A stretch of DNA of 64,000 nucleotides from Rhizobiales bacterium NRL2 (GCA_001664005.1 CP016093.1:1495001-1559000); one strand, 5' to 3'. Shown: positions 1 through 9,613, counted from the first letter of the stretch. The notes: generated from the sequence alone by a model not told the origin. Numbers and translations are program-made.

Positions 1-289
1 GCAGGCCGTTGGAGATGTAGGCGCGGCAGATCGCAGCGGTGTATTCGGGCCGGAGGGTGATCGATTCCCCGCCCCGGTCGGCGAAGGTGTACATCTCCTT
101 GGAGACGACGTCCGAGGTCTCGCCCATGGAGCGCGCGAAGATCTCCGTGAACTCGAAGATCGGCGTCGCCATCTCGCGATAGCCGTGCGCGGTCGCGACC
201 CGGCGGGCGACGTCGATCACCGCCGCGTGGGCGGCGAAGTCGTCAGGCAAAAGGTCATGCGTCCCGCGTACGGGCTGGGGCTTGGCCAA
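1..289 (-). CDS. hisS: Histidyl-tRNA synthetase, N-terminal part (cut by window edge)
   Basis: Class II aminoacyl-tRNA synthetase that charges tRNA-His in the cytoplasm. Only about 96 codons are present; the gene continues past the left edge. The reverse-strand translation opens [18 protein letters not shown] and continues through [25 protein letters not shown] and [16 protein letters not shown], which matches the conserved N-terminal region of HisS, including the LRPE motif-2 core. No ATG fits the conserved N-terminus; a TTG at 287-289 with GGAGAA five bases upstream is the likely start. It lies 21 bases downstream of ispG on the same strand, the usual alphaproteobacterial ispG-hisS order. 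Confidence 0.93.
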   Translation of the reverse strand, partial: MAKPQPVRGTHDLLPDDFAAHAAVIDVARRVATAHGYREMATPIFEFTEIFARSMGETSDVVSKEMYTFADRGGESITLRPEYTAAICRAYISNGL

Positions 290-310
290 GAATGTTCTCC
301 CGGATGGGGC

Positions 311-1438
311 TCAGGCCGCGTCGGCCTTCTCCGCCTCTTTGGCGGCCTCGATGGCCGCCGCCTTCTCCTCGACCATCGATACGATGTGATCGACCAGCTT
401 GTCATCGTCGATGTTGTGGTCGGCGATGCCGCCCACATAGACCTTGTGGCTGCGGCCCCTGGAGCCGCCGGTCAGGCCGATATCGGTCTCGCGCGCCTCG
501 CCCGGGCCGTTGACCACGCAGCCGATGATCGACAGCGACATGGGCGTGGTGATGTGGGCCAGGCGCTGTTCCAGCACTTCGACCGTCTTGATGACGGGGA
601 AGGCCTGCCGCGCGCAGGAGGGGCAGGAGATGATCTGCACGCCGCGATGGCGCAGCCCCAGCGATTTCAGGATATCGAAGCCGACGCGCACTTCCTCGAC
701 CGGGTCCGCGGACAGCGAGACGCGGATGGTGTCGCCGATGCCCGACCAGAGCAGCATGCCCATGCCGATGGACGATTTCACCGTGCCCCCGATCATGCCG
801 CCGGCCTCGGTGATGCCCAGATGCAGGGGATAGTCGCAGGCCTCGGCCAGTCCCTGATAGGCGGCGACCGCCAGGAAGACGTCGGAGGCCTTCACCGAGA
901 TCTTGAACTCGAAGAAGTCGTTGTCCTCCAGGATGCGGGCGTGGTCCAGCGCGCTTTCCACCATGGCCTCCGGGCAGGGCTCGCCGTACTTCTCCAGCAG
1001 ATCCTTTTCCAGGCTGCCGGCATTGACGCCGATGCGCATGGAGCAGCCGTGATCCTTCGCCGCCCTCACCACGTCGCGCACCCGTTCGGCCGAACCGATA
1101 TTGCCGGGATTGATGCGCAGGCAGGCGGCGCCGGCTTCCGCGGCCTCGATGGCGCGCTTGTGGTGGAAATGGATGTCGGCGACGATCGGCACTTCCGTGG
1201 CCCGGACGATGTGTTTCAGCGCCTTCGTGGAGTCCTCGTCGGGGCAGGACACCCGGACGATGTCGGCGCCGGCTGCCTCGGCCGCCCTCACCTGCGCGAT
1301 CGTGGCCTCCACGTCGGAGGTCAGCGTGTTGGTCATGGTCTGGACGGCGATCGGGGCGCCGCCGCCGATGGGCACGGATCCGACGTGGATCTGGCGGCAT
1401 TCGCGGCGGTAGATGTCTCTGTAGGGACGGACGCTCAT
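311..1438 (-). CDS. ispG: 4-hydroxy-3-methylbut-2-enyl diphosphate synthase (flavodoxin)
   Basis: Catalyses the penultimate MEP-pathway step, converting methylerythritol cyclodiphosphate to HMBPP with a [4Fe-4S] cluster. The 375-residue protein starts [20 protein letters not shown] and shows the family landmarks [10 protein letters not shown] near the N-terminus, [19 protein letters not shown], and the cluster-binding C-terminal stretches SCPSCAR and [10 protein letters not shown]. An upstream in-frame start at 1510 would add 24 unconserved residues; the ATG at 1438 has AAGGAAG just upstream and matches the family N-terminus, so I prefer it. It sits between the rodZ-like gene and hisS on one strand. 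dxs and ispA of the same pathway are at the other end of the window. Confidence 0.96.
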   Translation of the reverse strand: MSVRPYRDIYRRECRQIHVGSVPIGGGAPIAVQTMTNTLTSDVEATIAQVRAAEAAGADIVRVSCPDEDSTKALKHIVRATEVPIVADIHFHHKRAIEAAEAGAACLRINPGNIGSAERVRDVVRAAKDHGCSMRIGVNAGSLEKDLLEKYGEPCPEAMVESALDHARILEDNDFFEFKISVKASDVFLAVAAYQGLAEACDYPLHLGITEAGGMIGGTVKSSIGMGMLLWSGIGDTIRVSLSADPVEEVRVGFDILKSLGLRHRGVQIISCPSCARQAFPVIKTVEVLEQRLAHITTPMSLSIIGCVVNGPGEARETDIGLTGGSRGRSHKVYVGGIADHNIDDDKLVDHIVSMVEEKAAAIEAAKEAEKADAA

Positions 1439-1540
1439 GGGTGCCTTCCTTGGGGATACGCGGTGTTCCAGCCTCGCGGCTAACATGATCGCATGAGCCG
1501 GCCCGATCAAGGCGCGCCGGGGACGCAGCCCGGGCCGCGT

Positions 1541-2872
1541 CTAGCGGGCCAGCGACCGCAGGATTTCCGGGCTCAGTGCCAGGGCCCGGGCCGGGGCGGC
1601 GAGGATGCCCGCGCTGCCGATCGACTTTCCGTCGAGGAAGATTTCCAGATTGTCGATGTTCTCGCTTTCCAGGATCACCCCCCTGGTGTCGGGCACGCGG
1701 TAGCTGTCGCCGGGCTGCATCATCCGGTGGGGCAGCAGGGTGCGTCCGCCGCTCTGCTTGACGATGATCTGCGCCGGGGCCACCGCGCGGACGACGATGC
1801 GGGCGTCGCGGTTGGTGATGCCGAAGACGCGGGGCACATAGCCGTCGCGGCGCGCCGAGGGCGGCAGCGGCGGCGGCGTCAGCCGCGCCAGCCGATCATC
1901 GTCGGACACCGTTGCGGGCGCCTCCGCGGGTGCCGCGGGCTCCGCCGTGACCGATGCCGTCTCCGTAGTCTCGTGAGCCGGCGCGGGCGCGACCTCGACG
2001 GGCTCCGGCTCGGCGGCGGCCAGATCGGGCGGAGTAGCCGTATCCACCGTCTCGCCGGGCGCGGCCGCTTCAGCCGACGCCGCCACGGGCGGCTGGTCCG
2101 GCGCATCGACGGTTGTTTCGGCGCTCGCCGAGCCTTCGGGCGCCGGCGTCTCGGCCGGGGCCTCGGGCGAGGTCGCTTCCGCCACAGCCGCCGGCGGGTC
2201 GTTCGCGCCCTCGGCAACGGATTCGCCATTCGCCGCCGGCGCGGCCTGGTCGACGGTGTCCCCGGCGGCAGGCGTCTCGGTCACCATGTCGGTTTCGGCC
2301 CGGTCCTCGGCCGGCCTCTCGGAGGCGTTGGCGCCGACGATGGAATCGCTGCTGCGGCTTGCCGGCGCGCTCTGTTCGACGAACCGCTCGGGCACGGCGG
2401 GGACGGTCTCGGCCAGACGGTCGCCCTCGTTGCTGTAGACGTACCAGCCGCCATACACCAGCGCGCCCAGCAGCAGGGACACCGCCAGGGTCATCATGCC
2501 GGGGCGGCGGTTCTCGATCGGCGGCGTGGGAAAGGACAGTCTGCGGCTGTGACCGTCCGGGCCGACCTCGTCCTTGAAGATCCGCACGCAGACATCGCCG
2601 TCGGCGCCCAGGAACTCGGCGTAGGAACGCACGAAACCCAGCGCATAGATCCGGCCCGGCAGGTCGCCGAAGCGGCCCTCCTCGATGGAATGCAGGTGCT
2701 GAACGCGGATCCTGAGCCGCTGGGAGACGTCTTCCAAGCTCAGGCCGCAGCGCAGGCGCTCCGCCTTCAGCTCCGCGCCGATGCCGGTGTAGCGGCCTTC
2801 GGCGAATGTATCGTCGATGTTGTACGACGCCTCGTCGGACGAGTTGCGGTCGTTTTCGAATCTGTTCGACAT
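1541..2872 (-). CDS. rodZ: RodZ-like helix-turn-helix membrane protein with DUF4115 domain
   Basis: Likely RodZ-type protein that links the MreB cytoskeleton to the cell envelope. Of 443 residues, about 29-100 form a Cro/C1-type helix-turn-helix (IGAELKAERLRCGLSLEDVS, then IYALGFVRSYAEFLG). A single membrane segment lies at about 126-147, followed by a long Ala/Pro/Glu/Thr-rich periplasmic linker (about 150-330) and a C-terminal DUF4115 domain (about 335-443) containing RIVVRAVAPAQIIVKQ. This is the RodZ architecture, and its position upstream of ispG-hisS is conserved in alphaproteobacteria. The linker is low complexity and probably extended. Function is inferred from family and context. Confidence 0.85.
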   Translation of the reverse strand: MSNRFENDRNSSDEASYNIDDTFAEGRYTGIGAELKAERLRCGLSLEDVSQRLRIRVQHLHSIEEGRFGDLPGRIYALGFVRSYAEFLGADGDVCVRIFKDEVGPDGHSRRLSFPTPPIENRRPGMMTLAVSLLLGALVYGGWYVYSNEGDRLAETVPAVPERFVEQSAPASRSSDSIVGANASERPAEDRAETDMVTETPAAGDTVDQAAPAANGESVAEGANDPPAAVAEATSPEAPAETPAPEGSASAETTVDAPDQPPVAASAEAAAPGETVDTATPPDLAAAEPEPVEVAPAPAHETTETASVTAEPAAPAEAPATVSDDDRLARLTPPPLPPSARRDGYVPRVFGITNRDARIVVRAVAPAQIIVKQSGGRTLLPHRMMQPGDSYRVPDTRGVILESENIDNLEIFLDGKSIGSAGILAAPARALALSPEILRSLAR

Positions 2873-3099
2873 GCCACGACTTCTGTCAGGCTGGGAGTCA
2901 TGAGCGGCCGCTTCATCGACCGCCGGCGGGCTCCCGCGGGTGCGCGAATCACGTGAAGCCCGTTTCGACTCAATTGCACTGGGGCTTCTCTTAACGCATT
3001 CGCGCGCGTCATCAAAGGCGGTATTTCACCCAAGCCTTTGGGAAGCCGTGGTATTCGGCGGCAATCGTCAGGGCCCTTGGAATACGCCTCGGCCGCCCG

Positions 3100-3387
3100 T
3101 CAAGGCGATTCCACAAGCGAGAACACCATGTCGGCCCCCTGTTCCCGGATCGGGATCAGCGCCTGGTACTCGGCGCTGGCGTACCAGCGGCGCGCGGTCT
3201 CGGCGTCGGGGAACTCGATCATCGCGACGACGTCCAGATCGGCGTTGCCCGACAAAACCTCGGTCACGTTGCCCCGGACGATGAAGCGGCCGCCATGCGC
3301 GGCCACGGTGGCGGGCGCCTGACCGGCGTATTCCTTCAGCTTCTCGCGGTCCTTGACCTTGATCTGCACGCTGACATGGGCGGGCAT
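3100..3387 (-). CDS. DUF1330 family protein
   Basis: A 95-residue protein of the DUF1330 ferredoxin-like (dimeric alpha/beta barrel) family. Visible family features are the opening VSVQIKVKDREKLKEYAG, GGRFIVRGN in the middle, and MIEFPDAETARRWYASAEYQ followed by the conserved Y..L.P.R region. It ends 15 bases upstream of the stop-side of nothing else on its strand but follows the IlvD/Edd dehydratase by 15 bases, so the two are probably cotranscribed. The biochemical role of the family is not settled; an accessory role beside a catabolic dehydratase is only a guess. The 227 bases between this gene and the rodZ-like gene show no further coding region. Confidence 0.85.
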   Translation of the reverse strand: MPAHVSVQIKVKDREKLKEYAGQAPATVAAHGGRFIVRGNVTEVLSGNADLDVVAMIEFPDAETARRWYASAEYQALIPIREQGADMVFSLVESP

Positions 3388-3402
3388 CGTTCTCTCCTTC
3401 GC

Positions 3403-5133
3403 TCAGTGGCTTTCGCGCGGCACCGGGGCGCCGGAGCCGCCGGCCAGGAAGTCGAGGTCGCAGCCTTCGTGCGCCTGCGTGACATGGTCGTGGTAGAGCT
3501 TGACCCAGCCGCGTTCCAGCGGCGGGGGCGGGGCGGTCCAGGCGGCCCTGCGCTTCTCCAGTTCCGCGTCGGAGACGTCCAGGTGCAGGCGGCGGTTCTC
3601 CACATCCAGTTCGATCATGTCGCCGGTCTTCACCAGCGCAAGCGGCCCGCCGGCCGCCGATTCCGGGCTGACATGCAGGACCACCGCGCCATAGGCCGTG
3701 CCCGACATGCGGGCGTCGGAAATGCGAACCATGTCGGTGACGCCCTTGCGCAGGATCTTGGCGGGCAGGGGGAAGTTGCCGACCTCCGGCATGCCGGGAT
3801 AGCCCTTCGGCCCCGCGCCCTTCAGCACCATGACGCAGCTTTCGTCGATCTCGAGATCGTCGTTCTCGACCTCCCGGCGCAGTTCCTCGATGGACTCGAA
3901 GACCACGGCGCGGCCCCGGTGCTTCAGCAGTTCCGGCGTCGCCGCCGACGGCTTGATGACTGCGCCGTCGGGACAGAGATTGCCGCGCAGCACGGCGAGG
4001 CCGACATCCTTGTTCAGCGGCTTGTCGAAGGGCCGGATGACCTCCTCGTTGTAGTTCCGCGCGCCCTTCGAGTTCTCGATAATCGAACTCCCGTTGACCG
4101 TCACCGTGTCCGCGTGCAGCAGGCCGGCCTCCGCCAGGCTGTCGATCACCACGGGCAGGCCGCCGGCGTAGTAGTAGTCCTCCATCAGGTACTGGCCGTT
4201 GGGGCGCAGGTTGACCAGCAGCGGCACGCCGCGCGCCAGCCTGTCGAAATCATCGATGGAGAGATCGACGCCAAGGCGGCCCGCCATGGCGATCAGGTGG
4301 ATGATGGCGTTGGTGGAGCCGCCGATGGCGGCGTTTACGCGGATCGCGTTCTCGAACGCCTTGCGGGTCATCACCTTCGACATGCGCAGGTCCTCGTGGA
4401 CCATCTCGACGATGCGCCGCCCGGCGAGGTGGGAGACCCGGTAGCGGTTGGCGTCGACGGCCGGAATTGCCGAGGCGCCGGGCAGGGTCATGCCGAGAGA
4501 CTCCGTCAGCGAGGCCATGGTGGAGGCGGTGCCCATGGTCATGCAGTGCCCGTTGGAGCGGGACATGCAGTTCTCCGCCTCCATGAAGTCGTCCAGCGTC
4601 ATCTTGCCGGCGCGCATGTCCTCCGAGAAGCGCCAGACGTCTGTCCCGGACCCGATATCCCGGCCCTGGAACTTGCCGTTCAGCATCGGACCCGAAGTGA
4701 TCACCAGCGTCGGCAGGTCGCACGACGCCGCGCCCATCAGCATGGCCGGCTGGGTCTTGTCGCAGCCCGACAGCAGCACGATGCCGTCCAGCGGATAGGC
4801 GCGGATCGATTCCTCGACATCCATCGACATCAGGTTGCGGAACAGCATGGTCGTCGGCCGCATCAGGGTCTCGCCCAGCGACATGACCGGGAACTCCAGC
4901 GGAAAGCCGCCGGCCTCGTAGACGCCGCGCTTCACCCTTTCGGCCACGTCGCGCAGATGCGCGTTGCACGGCGTCAGCTCCGACCATGAATTGCAGATGC
5001 CGATCACGGGCCGGCCGTCGAACTGGTCGTGCGGCCGGCCCTGGTTCTTCATCCAGGAGCGGTGGTTGAAGCCGTCCTTGGAACCGGCGCCGAACCACTC
5101 CGCGCTGCGGTACTTCTTCTTCTCGTCGCCCAT
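3403..5133 (-). CDS. IlvD/Edd family dehydratase, sugar-acid (arabinonate) type
   Basis: Iron-sulfur dehydratase of the IlvD/Edd family, 576 residues. The three cluster cysteines are visible at C56 (TPCNAH), C124 (SGCDKTQPA) and C197 (GHCMTMGTAST). The opening KKYRSAEWFGAGSKDGFNHR and the context NGHCMTMGTAST resemble L-arabinonate and related pentonate/hexonate dehydratases more than true dihydroxy-acid dehydratase. A second, clearly different IlvD at 46556-48280 probably serves branched-chain amino acid synthesis, leaving this copy for sugar-acid or other hydroxy-acid catabolism. It is followed 15 bases later by the DUF1330 gene. The precise substrate cannot be told from sequence. Confidence 0.85.
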   Translation of the reverse strand: MGDEKKKYRSAEWFGAGSKDGFNHRSWMKNQGRPHDQFDGRPVIGICNSWSELTPCNAHLRDVAERVKRGVYEAGGFPLEFPVMSLGETLMRPTTMLFRNLMSMDVEESIRAYPLDGIVLLSGCDKTQPAMLMGAASCDLPTLVITSGPMLNGKFQGRDIGSGTDVWRFSEDMRAGKMTLDDFMEAENCMSRSNGHCMTMGTASTMASLTESLGMTLPGASAIPAVDANRYRVSHLAGRRIVEMVHEDLRMSKVMTRKAFENAIRVNAAIGGSTNAIIHLIAMAGRLGVDLSIDDFDRLARGVPLLVNLRPNGQYLMEDYYYAGGLPVVIDSLAEAGLLHADTVTVNGSSIIENSKGARNYNEEVIRPFDKPLNKDVGLAVLRGNLCPDGAVIKPSAATPELLKHRGRAVVFESIEELRREVENDDLEIDESCVMVLKGAGPKGYPGMPEVGNFPLPAKILRKGVTDMVRISDARMSGTAYGAVVLHVSPESAAGGPLALVKTGDMIELDVENRRLHLDVSDAELEKRRAAWTAPPPPLERGWVKLYHDHVTQAHEGCDLDFLAGGSGAPVPRESH

Positions 5134-5225
5134 GGCGCACCCCTCCCTGTTTGCCGGGAAGACTAGGCCCGGCTGTGACCGCGGGCAATCCGTTCCGGCT
5201 GGTCAAGGACCGATGCCGGAACCAT

Positions 5226-5768
5226 ATGCAGGTCATGAGACCGACCGCATTCGCCTTGCCGGCCTTCCTCTGCCTCGCTGCGGCCGCCCTGCCGGCGCAG
5301 GCCGATAACGCGCTGGACTATCTGCCCGGCGGCTCCGCCGGATCGGTCCATCTCTCGAAGCCTTCCTACGATCGGGCCGATCAGCGCCGCTCGCCCGCTC
5401 TCCGCCACAACGAGCAGATGCGCCGTTACTGGGAGAACCGCGCCGAACAGCGCGCACGCGCCGAACGAAGCTATGACGGCGTCCAACTGGCCCCGGCACC
5501 GCAGGAACGCCTGCCGGTCGTCATCCGGCCCACGGTGTTCAGCTACAGCGCGGCGCTGGAGAACGTGCTCAGGATCGCGGTCGGCGACCGGGTGATCTTC
5601 CGCACAGCCGAGCGCACCGGCCATCTGGAACTGCTGGAGATCGGCGCCAGGGCGGACGGCGCGACCTGCCGCCGTTTCCGTCAGGAGGTCCGCACTCCCG
5701 GCGGCCCGGAGGTCAGCTTCGGCAGCGCCTGCCGCATGCGCGGCGGCGCCTGGCGGTTCTCGGAGTAG
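5226..5768 (+). CDS. Secreted hypothetical protein
   Basis: I do not recognise a family. From the ATG at 5226 (an alternative is the ATG at 5235) the protein begins with a clear Sec signal peptide: a short basic start, a hydrophobic core LPAFLCLAAAALP and a likely signal peptidase I site after PAQA. The mature part has about 155 residues, is rich in Arg and Ala, and ends in a compact region with two cysteines (DGATCRRFR and FGSACRMRGG) that could form a disulfide bond. That end resembles the small surface-antigen-like tails of some outer-membrane associated proteins, but I would not press the likeness. It is divergent from the dehydratase at 3403-5133. Confidence 0.7.
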   Translation: MQVMRPTAFALPAFLCLAAAALPAQADNALDYLPGGSAGSVHLSKPSYDRADQRRSPALRHNEQMRRYWENRAEQRARAERSYDGVQLAPAPQERLPVVIRPTVFSYSAALENVLRIAVGDRVIFRTAERTGHLELLEIGARADGATCRRFRQEVRTPGGPEVSFGSACRMRGGAWRFSE

Positions 5769-5859
5769 ACAGCGCGGGCGATACATCGCCGACGGACCAC
5801 AAGGCTCATCTTTCCCTCGATTTCGCGCCGGGCTAGGCTCCGCCACATCGGAGATACAC

Positions 5860-6921
5860 ATGAACGGGGAGCGATGCGCGATGGAAGTCGGCCTGATCCT
5901 GGGCACCGGTGACGCCCAATACTCGATCGATCTGGAAATGATCAAGGCGGCGGAGGCCATGGGCTTCCACTCGGTCTGGACGTCGGAGGCCTGGGGCGCG
6001 GACGCCATTTCCTCGGCGGCCTGGATCCTGGGCAACACGACGAAGATCAAGGTCGGCACCGGCATCTGCCAGATGCAGGCCCGGACGCCCGCGCTGATGG
6101 CGACGACGTCGATCACACTGCAGGAGCTTTCCGGCGGCCGCTTCATCCTGGGCCTCGGCCCGTCGGGGCCGCAGGTCATCGAGGGCTGGCACGGCCGGCC
6201 CTATGGCAAGCCGCTGGAGCTGACGCAGGAATACGTCTCCATCATCCGCAAGGTCATCGCGCGCGAGCAGCCGCTGACCCATGAGGGCGAGCACTACCAG
6301 ATTCCCTATCAGGGGCCCGGCGCGACCGGCCTCGGCAAGCCGCTGAAGACCATCCTGCGGCCCCGGCACGGGCTGAAGATCTATTCGGCTTCCGTTTCGC
6401 CGGGCGGCATCCGCAACGCGGCGGAAGTCTGCGACGGCGTCATCCCGGTCTACATGGACCCGTCCAACTACGACGCCATCGGCACCTATATCAACCAGGG
6501 CTTCGACAAGGCCGGCGGCGGCAAGAGCCTGGAGACCTTCGATGTCTGCCCCTTCGTCACCGTGGTGCAGAACGACGACATCGAACAGGCGCGCAAGCCG
6601 GTGAAAGAGAACATGGGCTTCTACATCGGCGGCATGGGCGCCAAGAAGAAGAACTACTACAAGGAATACGCCAGCCGGCTGGGCTATGCCGAGCAGGCGG
6701 AGGGGATCCAGGACGCCTTCCTGAGCGGCCGCCGGGCCGAGGCCTTTTCCATGGTGCCCGACGAGCTGGTCGACAAGGTCGCGCTGGTCGGCCCGCAGGG
6801 CCATATCCGCGAGCAGCTTTCGGTCTGGAAGGAAGCCGGAAAGAAGCGTCAGGTGTCGGCCATGCTCTGCCGCGTCTCCTCGAAGGAAGCGATGGAGACC
6901 CTGGCCAAGGAACTGCTGTAG
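5860..6921 (+). CDS. LLM class flavin-dependent oxidoreductase
   Basis: Member of the luciferase-like monooxygenase (LLM) superfamily, a TIM-barrel enzyme using FMN or F420. The 353-residue protein shows the usual order: VGLILGTGDAQ at the first strand, GFHSVWTSEAWG, KVGTGICQM, and the signature LSGGRFILGLGPSGPQVIEGWHG-type segment at about residues 90-110. The style (a WHG followed by YGKPL) is that of the MER-like, often F420-linked branch and is shared with the gene at 11877-12881. Two starts are possible: 5860 (GGAG eight bases upstream) and 5881 (GGGGAG nine bases upstream). The gene stands alone. The reaction is unknown. Confidence 0.88.
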   Translation: MNGERCAMEVGLILGTGDAQYSIDLEMIKAAEAMGFHSVWTSEAWGADAISSAAWILGNTTKIKVGTGICQMQARTPALMATTSITLQELSGGRFILGLGPSGPQVIEGWHGRPYGKPLELTQEYVSIIRKVIAREQPLTHEGEHYQIPYQGPGATGLGKPLKTILRPRHGLKIYSASVSPGGIRNAAEVCDGVIPVYMDPSNYDAIGTYINQGFDKAGGGKSLETFDVCPFVTVVQNDDIEQARKPVKENMGFYIGGMGAKKKNYYKEYASRLGYAEQAEGIQDAFLSGRRAEAFSMVPDELVDKVALVGPQGHIREQLSVWKEAGKKRQVSAMLCRVSSKEAMETLAKELL

Positions 6922-7009
6922 TCGCAGCGGCCCGCCGGGCAAACGGCGAGCCCGAGTCAAACCCGGGGCAAGCCAGTTATCTACCGAAGCCATTGCCCCC
7001 TGGAAACGA

Positions 7010-7075
7010 CCCCCTCCCGACCCGCTGACGCGGGCCACCCTCCACCTTCCCGGAAGGGGGAGGGCAGGGAGGGGG
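7010..7075. repeat. Intergenic multi-stem palindromic repeat
   Basis: In the gap between two convergent genes (LLM ending 6921, VOC ending 7134). Outer arms CCCCCTCCC (7010-7018) and GGGAGGGGG (7067-7075) are perfectly complementary. Inside lie CCCGC/GCGGG (7021-7034) and a pyrimidine/purine hairpin around 7038-7064. It resembles the composite element at 63225-63327. It may fold in RNA and end transcription from either side, although no T-tract follows. Confidence 0.7.
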
Positions 7076-7133
7076 ATGCGCTTCACCCGCGATCCGGGGG
7101 CGACTGAAAGGTTCGATTGAAGACTGGCACGAT

Positions 7134-7586
7134 CTATCTGTAGCCGGTCGGCTTGATCTCGCCGAGGCCCTCCTTCAGCACGCCCTGGCCGGGCACGTAG
7201 TTGACCTCGAAGCGGATGCCGTCCGGATCCTCGAACAGGACGTAGTAGTAGCCCGGCGCCCAGTCGCCATCCATCGGCCCGCGGACCATGCTCGCGCCAA
7301 GCTCCTTCGCCAGCGCGGCCGTGCGGTCCACGTCCTCGCGGCTTTTCGCGCGCAGGCAGAAATGGTGCAGGCCGACGCGCTGCTGGACGAACCGGTCCTC
7401 GGGGTCGTCCAGCTCGCTGCGGGAGATGGCGATCGCCGTCCGCGCGCCCACATGGTAGAAGAACTTCTCCCCGTCGAAGACCTTCTTCATGCCCATCTCC
7501 GGCAGCAGCCGGCCGTAGAAGGCCTTGGCCTCGTCCCACTTGCGGACGGTCAGGACGATATGGGCCATCCCGTTGATGTCGATCAT
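7134..7586 (-). CDS. VOC family (glyoxalase-like) protein
   Basis: Vicinal-oxygen-chelate fold protein of 150 residues. It has one two-module VOC domain: IDINGMAHIVLTVRKWDEAKAFYGRLL at the start supplies the first metal-ligand strand (AHIVLTV), HHFCLRAKSREDVD opens the second module, and GYYYVLFEDPDGIRFEVNYVPG carries the typical DPDG-x-R-x-E ending, with the glutamate as a likely metal ligand. The family includes glyoxalases, extradiol dioxygenases and isomerases, so the substrate is open. It lies 51 bases downstream of the BenE-type transporter on the same strand and could share its transcript. Confidence 0.85.
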   Translation of the reverse strand: MIDINGMAHIVLTVRKWDEAKAFYGRLLPEMGMKKVFDGEKFFYHVGARTAIAISRSELDDPEDRFVQQRVGLHHFCLRAKSREDVDRTAALAKELGASMVRGPMDGDWAPGYYYVLFEDPDGIRFEVNYVPGQGVLKEGLGEIKPTGYR

Positions 7587-7637
7587 GGTTTTCCTCTCCC
7601 CCAGTGCAGTTTGATCGTGAACGGATAGTAGCGCGCG

Positions 7638-8798
7638 TCAGGCTTTGCGCCAGCGGTCGAGGGCCCAGACCGCGCCGCCGGCGAGCAGGCCCCAGAACGC
7701 GCCGGAAATGCCGAAGAAGGCGAGGCCCGAGGCGGTCACGATGAAGGTGATCACCGCGGCCTCCCGGCCCTCGGGCTGCTCCACCGCGCCGACCACCGCG
7801 CCGGCGAAGGCGCCGAGCAGGGCGAGGCCCGCCACCGCCTCGATCAGAACCGGCGGCGCCGCGCCGATGAAGGCCGTGGCCCAGCCCGCGACGAAGGCCA
7901 GCAGCACGTAGAACACGCCCGACATGATCCCGGCCCAGTAGCGCCTGGCCGGATCGGGGTGCGCGTCGGGGCCGGCGCAGAGCGCCGCCGTGATCGCCGC
8001 CAGGTTGACCGCGTGCGCGCCGAAGGGCGCGGCGGCCAGGGTGAACAGTCCCGTGCCGGTGAACAGCGGTCCCGGCGCCGGCCGGTAGCCGTTGGCGTTG
8101 AGCACGGCGATGCCGGGGATGTTCTGCGAGGCCATGGTCACCAGGAACAGCGGCAGGGCGAGGCCCAGCGCCTCCAGCGTGAATTGGGGCGCGATCAGCA
8201 CCGGCGTCGCCATGACCGGGCCGAGATCGCCGGCGCTGATCTCCGTCTGCGAGACGATCAGCACGGCGGTCACCAGCACCGCCGCGGGCACGGCGAACAG
8301 CCGGTTGATCCGCGCGACGGCGATCCAGGCCAGCACGATCAGGATGCCGGCCAGCGGCTGCTCGGCGATGGCGCGGACCGGGGCAAGGCAGAGACCGAAC
8401 AGGACGCCGGCCAGCATGGCGTTGGCGAGCGGTCCGGGAATCCGCTGCACGGCGCGGCCGAAGGGCCGGAACAGCCCCGCGGCGACGATCAGCACGCCGG
8501 AGATGACGAAGGCGCCCACGGCCTCCGCGAAGCCGCCGTCGAGGGCCGCCGAGGAGGCCAGCAGCGCGCCGCCCGGCGTCGACCACGCGATGGAGATGGG
8601 CTGCTTCAGCCAGGCGCTGAACAGGATGGCCGGCAGGCCCATGGCGAGCGACAGCGCCATCAGCCCCGACGCGGCCTCCGCGGGGCTCGCGCCCACTGCG
8701 GTCAGGCCGGCGAGGATGACGGCGAAGGAACTGGCGAAGCCGACGACCGCCGCCAGCAGCCCCGCCCCCACAGCCTGGCCGGAAATGTCACGGAGCAC
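7638..8798 (-). CDS. benE: BenE family benzoate/H+ symporter-like transporter
   Basis: Inner-membrane transporter of 386 residues with about a dozen hydrophobic segments. The start MLRDISGQAVGAGLLAAVVGFASSF, the segment ISIAWSTPGGALL (a family hallmark of BenE in which the polar residues sit in the re-entrant transport helix), and GPLANAMLAGVLFGLCL are characteristic. The family imports benzoate or similar aromatic acids by proton symport. No benzoate dioxygenase genes are nearby, so the substrate is uncertain. The upstream gap to the A+T-rich gene at 8921 holds the likely promoter for both divergent genes. Confidence 0.87.
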   Translation of the reverse strand: MLRDISGQAVGAGLLAAVVGFASSFAVILAGLTAVGASPAEAASGLMALSLAMGLPAILFSAWLKQPISIAWSTPGGALLASSAALDGGFAEAVGAFVISGVLIVAAGLFRPFGRAVQRIPGPLANAMLAGVLFGLCLAPVRAIAEQPLAGILIVLAWIAVARINRLFAVPAAVLVTAVLIVSQTEISAGDLGPVMATPVLIAPQFTLEALGLALPLFLVTMASQNIPGIAVLNANGYRPAPGPLFTGTGLFTLAAAPFGAHAVNLAAITAALCAGPDAHPDPARRYWAGIMSGVFYVLLAFVAGWATAFIGAAPPVLIEAVAGLALLGAFAGAVVGAVEQPEGREAAVITFIVTASGLAFFGISGAFWGLLAGGAVWALDRWRKA

Positions 8799-8920
8799 TG
8801 TTGATCACCAAGGATTTTTCATTGCAAAAAACGGCATCGTAGATTGAAAGGAAACTTTCTTTAATGTGACGATGAGTTCGATCGCAACTGTCTTAATTGA
8901 TTCAGATATTAGGAAGCGTC

Positions 8921-9613
8921 ATGGCTGAGGATCCGGAAGCCGTTGAAGCAATCGCAAAGGCAATTTTCGATTCCCAAGTTGCTCAATTGGATGCAGAAAT
9001 TTCGGAAGTAGAATTCGATTTTGGCGAATTTTCGGAGTTTTTTATTGAACTAGAAAGAGAATCTGACAGAGCTTTTGCCATTATATCTTTTTCATATATT
9101 GAAACAATTTGTGTTGAACTGATGTCTCGCCACTTAATTACAGATATACCGGGTGGTAGGTCAGGACTTTTTGGTGTGACGGGGCCATTAGATACGATGC
9201 ATTCTCGTATACTTGTTTGTAGAGCATTGAACTGGATAAGTGAGATGAGTTTCAATAATCTCACCATATTGAGGAAAATTCGAAATGAATTTGCCCATAG
9301 CCACAAGAAAATAGGATTGGATAGCGGTCGAATACTGGATTATATAAAAAATATTGGCAATATCGAAGATCATATGTTGAGTAAATTGACAGATAGTAGA
9401 AGTCTAAATAATAGAGAAAAATTGCATGTTAGATCAATTTTGATTTGTGAATTTATGATCGAAGAGTTGTTGGCATCACCAATCGCATCCCGAATGGGAC
9501 TACCTTCAAATGTTGCCTCTCGTCGCTCCTTCGATCAACTTCCGGAATCGTTCCAACGAGCTAGGCGAAGTGCCGCCACTGCGATCGTACATTTAGTTCG
9601 CCAAGAGCCCTGA
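8921..9613 (+). CDS. MltR-like protein in an A+T-rich insert
   Basis: A 230-residue protein encoded by DNA visibly much richer in A+T than anything else here, with codons (ATA, AGA, TTA, AAT) that neighbours avoid. The central part, GVTGPLDTMHSRILVCRALN then ILRKIRNEFAHS at about residues 85-130, resembles the MltR (mannitol repressor) family core, GPL..F..R....A..LG.I......L..IRKIRN.FAH. No DNA-binding domain is apparent and no mannitol genes are near. The ATG at 8921 has AGGAAG four bases upstream; a TTG at 8897 is less likely. It ends 12 bases from the stop of a convergent gene. Probably horizontally acquired; function unknown. Confidence 0.75.
   Translation: MAEDPEAVEAIAKAIFDSQVAQLDAEISEVEFDFGEFSEFFIELERESDRAFAIISFSYIETICVELMSRHLITDIPGGRSGLFGVTGPLDTMHSRILVCRALNWISEMSFNNLTILRKIRNEFAHSHKKIGLDSGRILDYIKNIGNIEDHMLSKLTDSRSLNNREKLHVRSILICEFMIEELLASPIASRMGLPSNVASRRSFDQLPESFQRARRSAATAIVHLVRQEP

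Noticed and set aside
5833-8586. A 917-codon open frame on the minus strand
   Set aside because: It crosses LLM, VOC and BenE genes in the wrong frame and runs through a palindromic gap; no recognisable protein.
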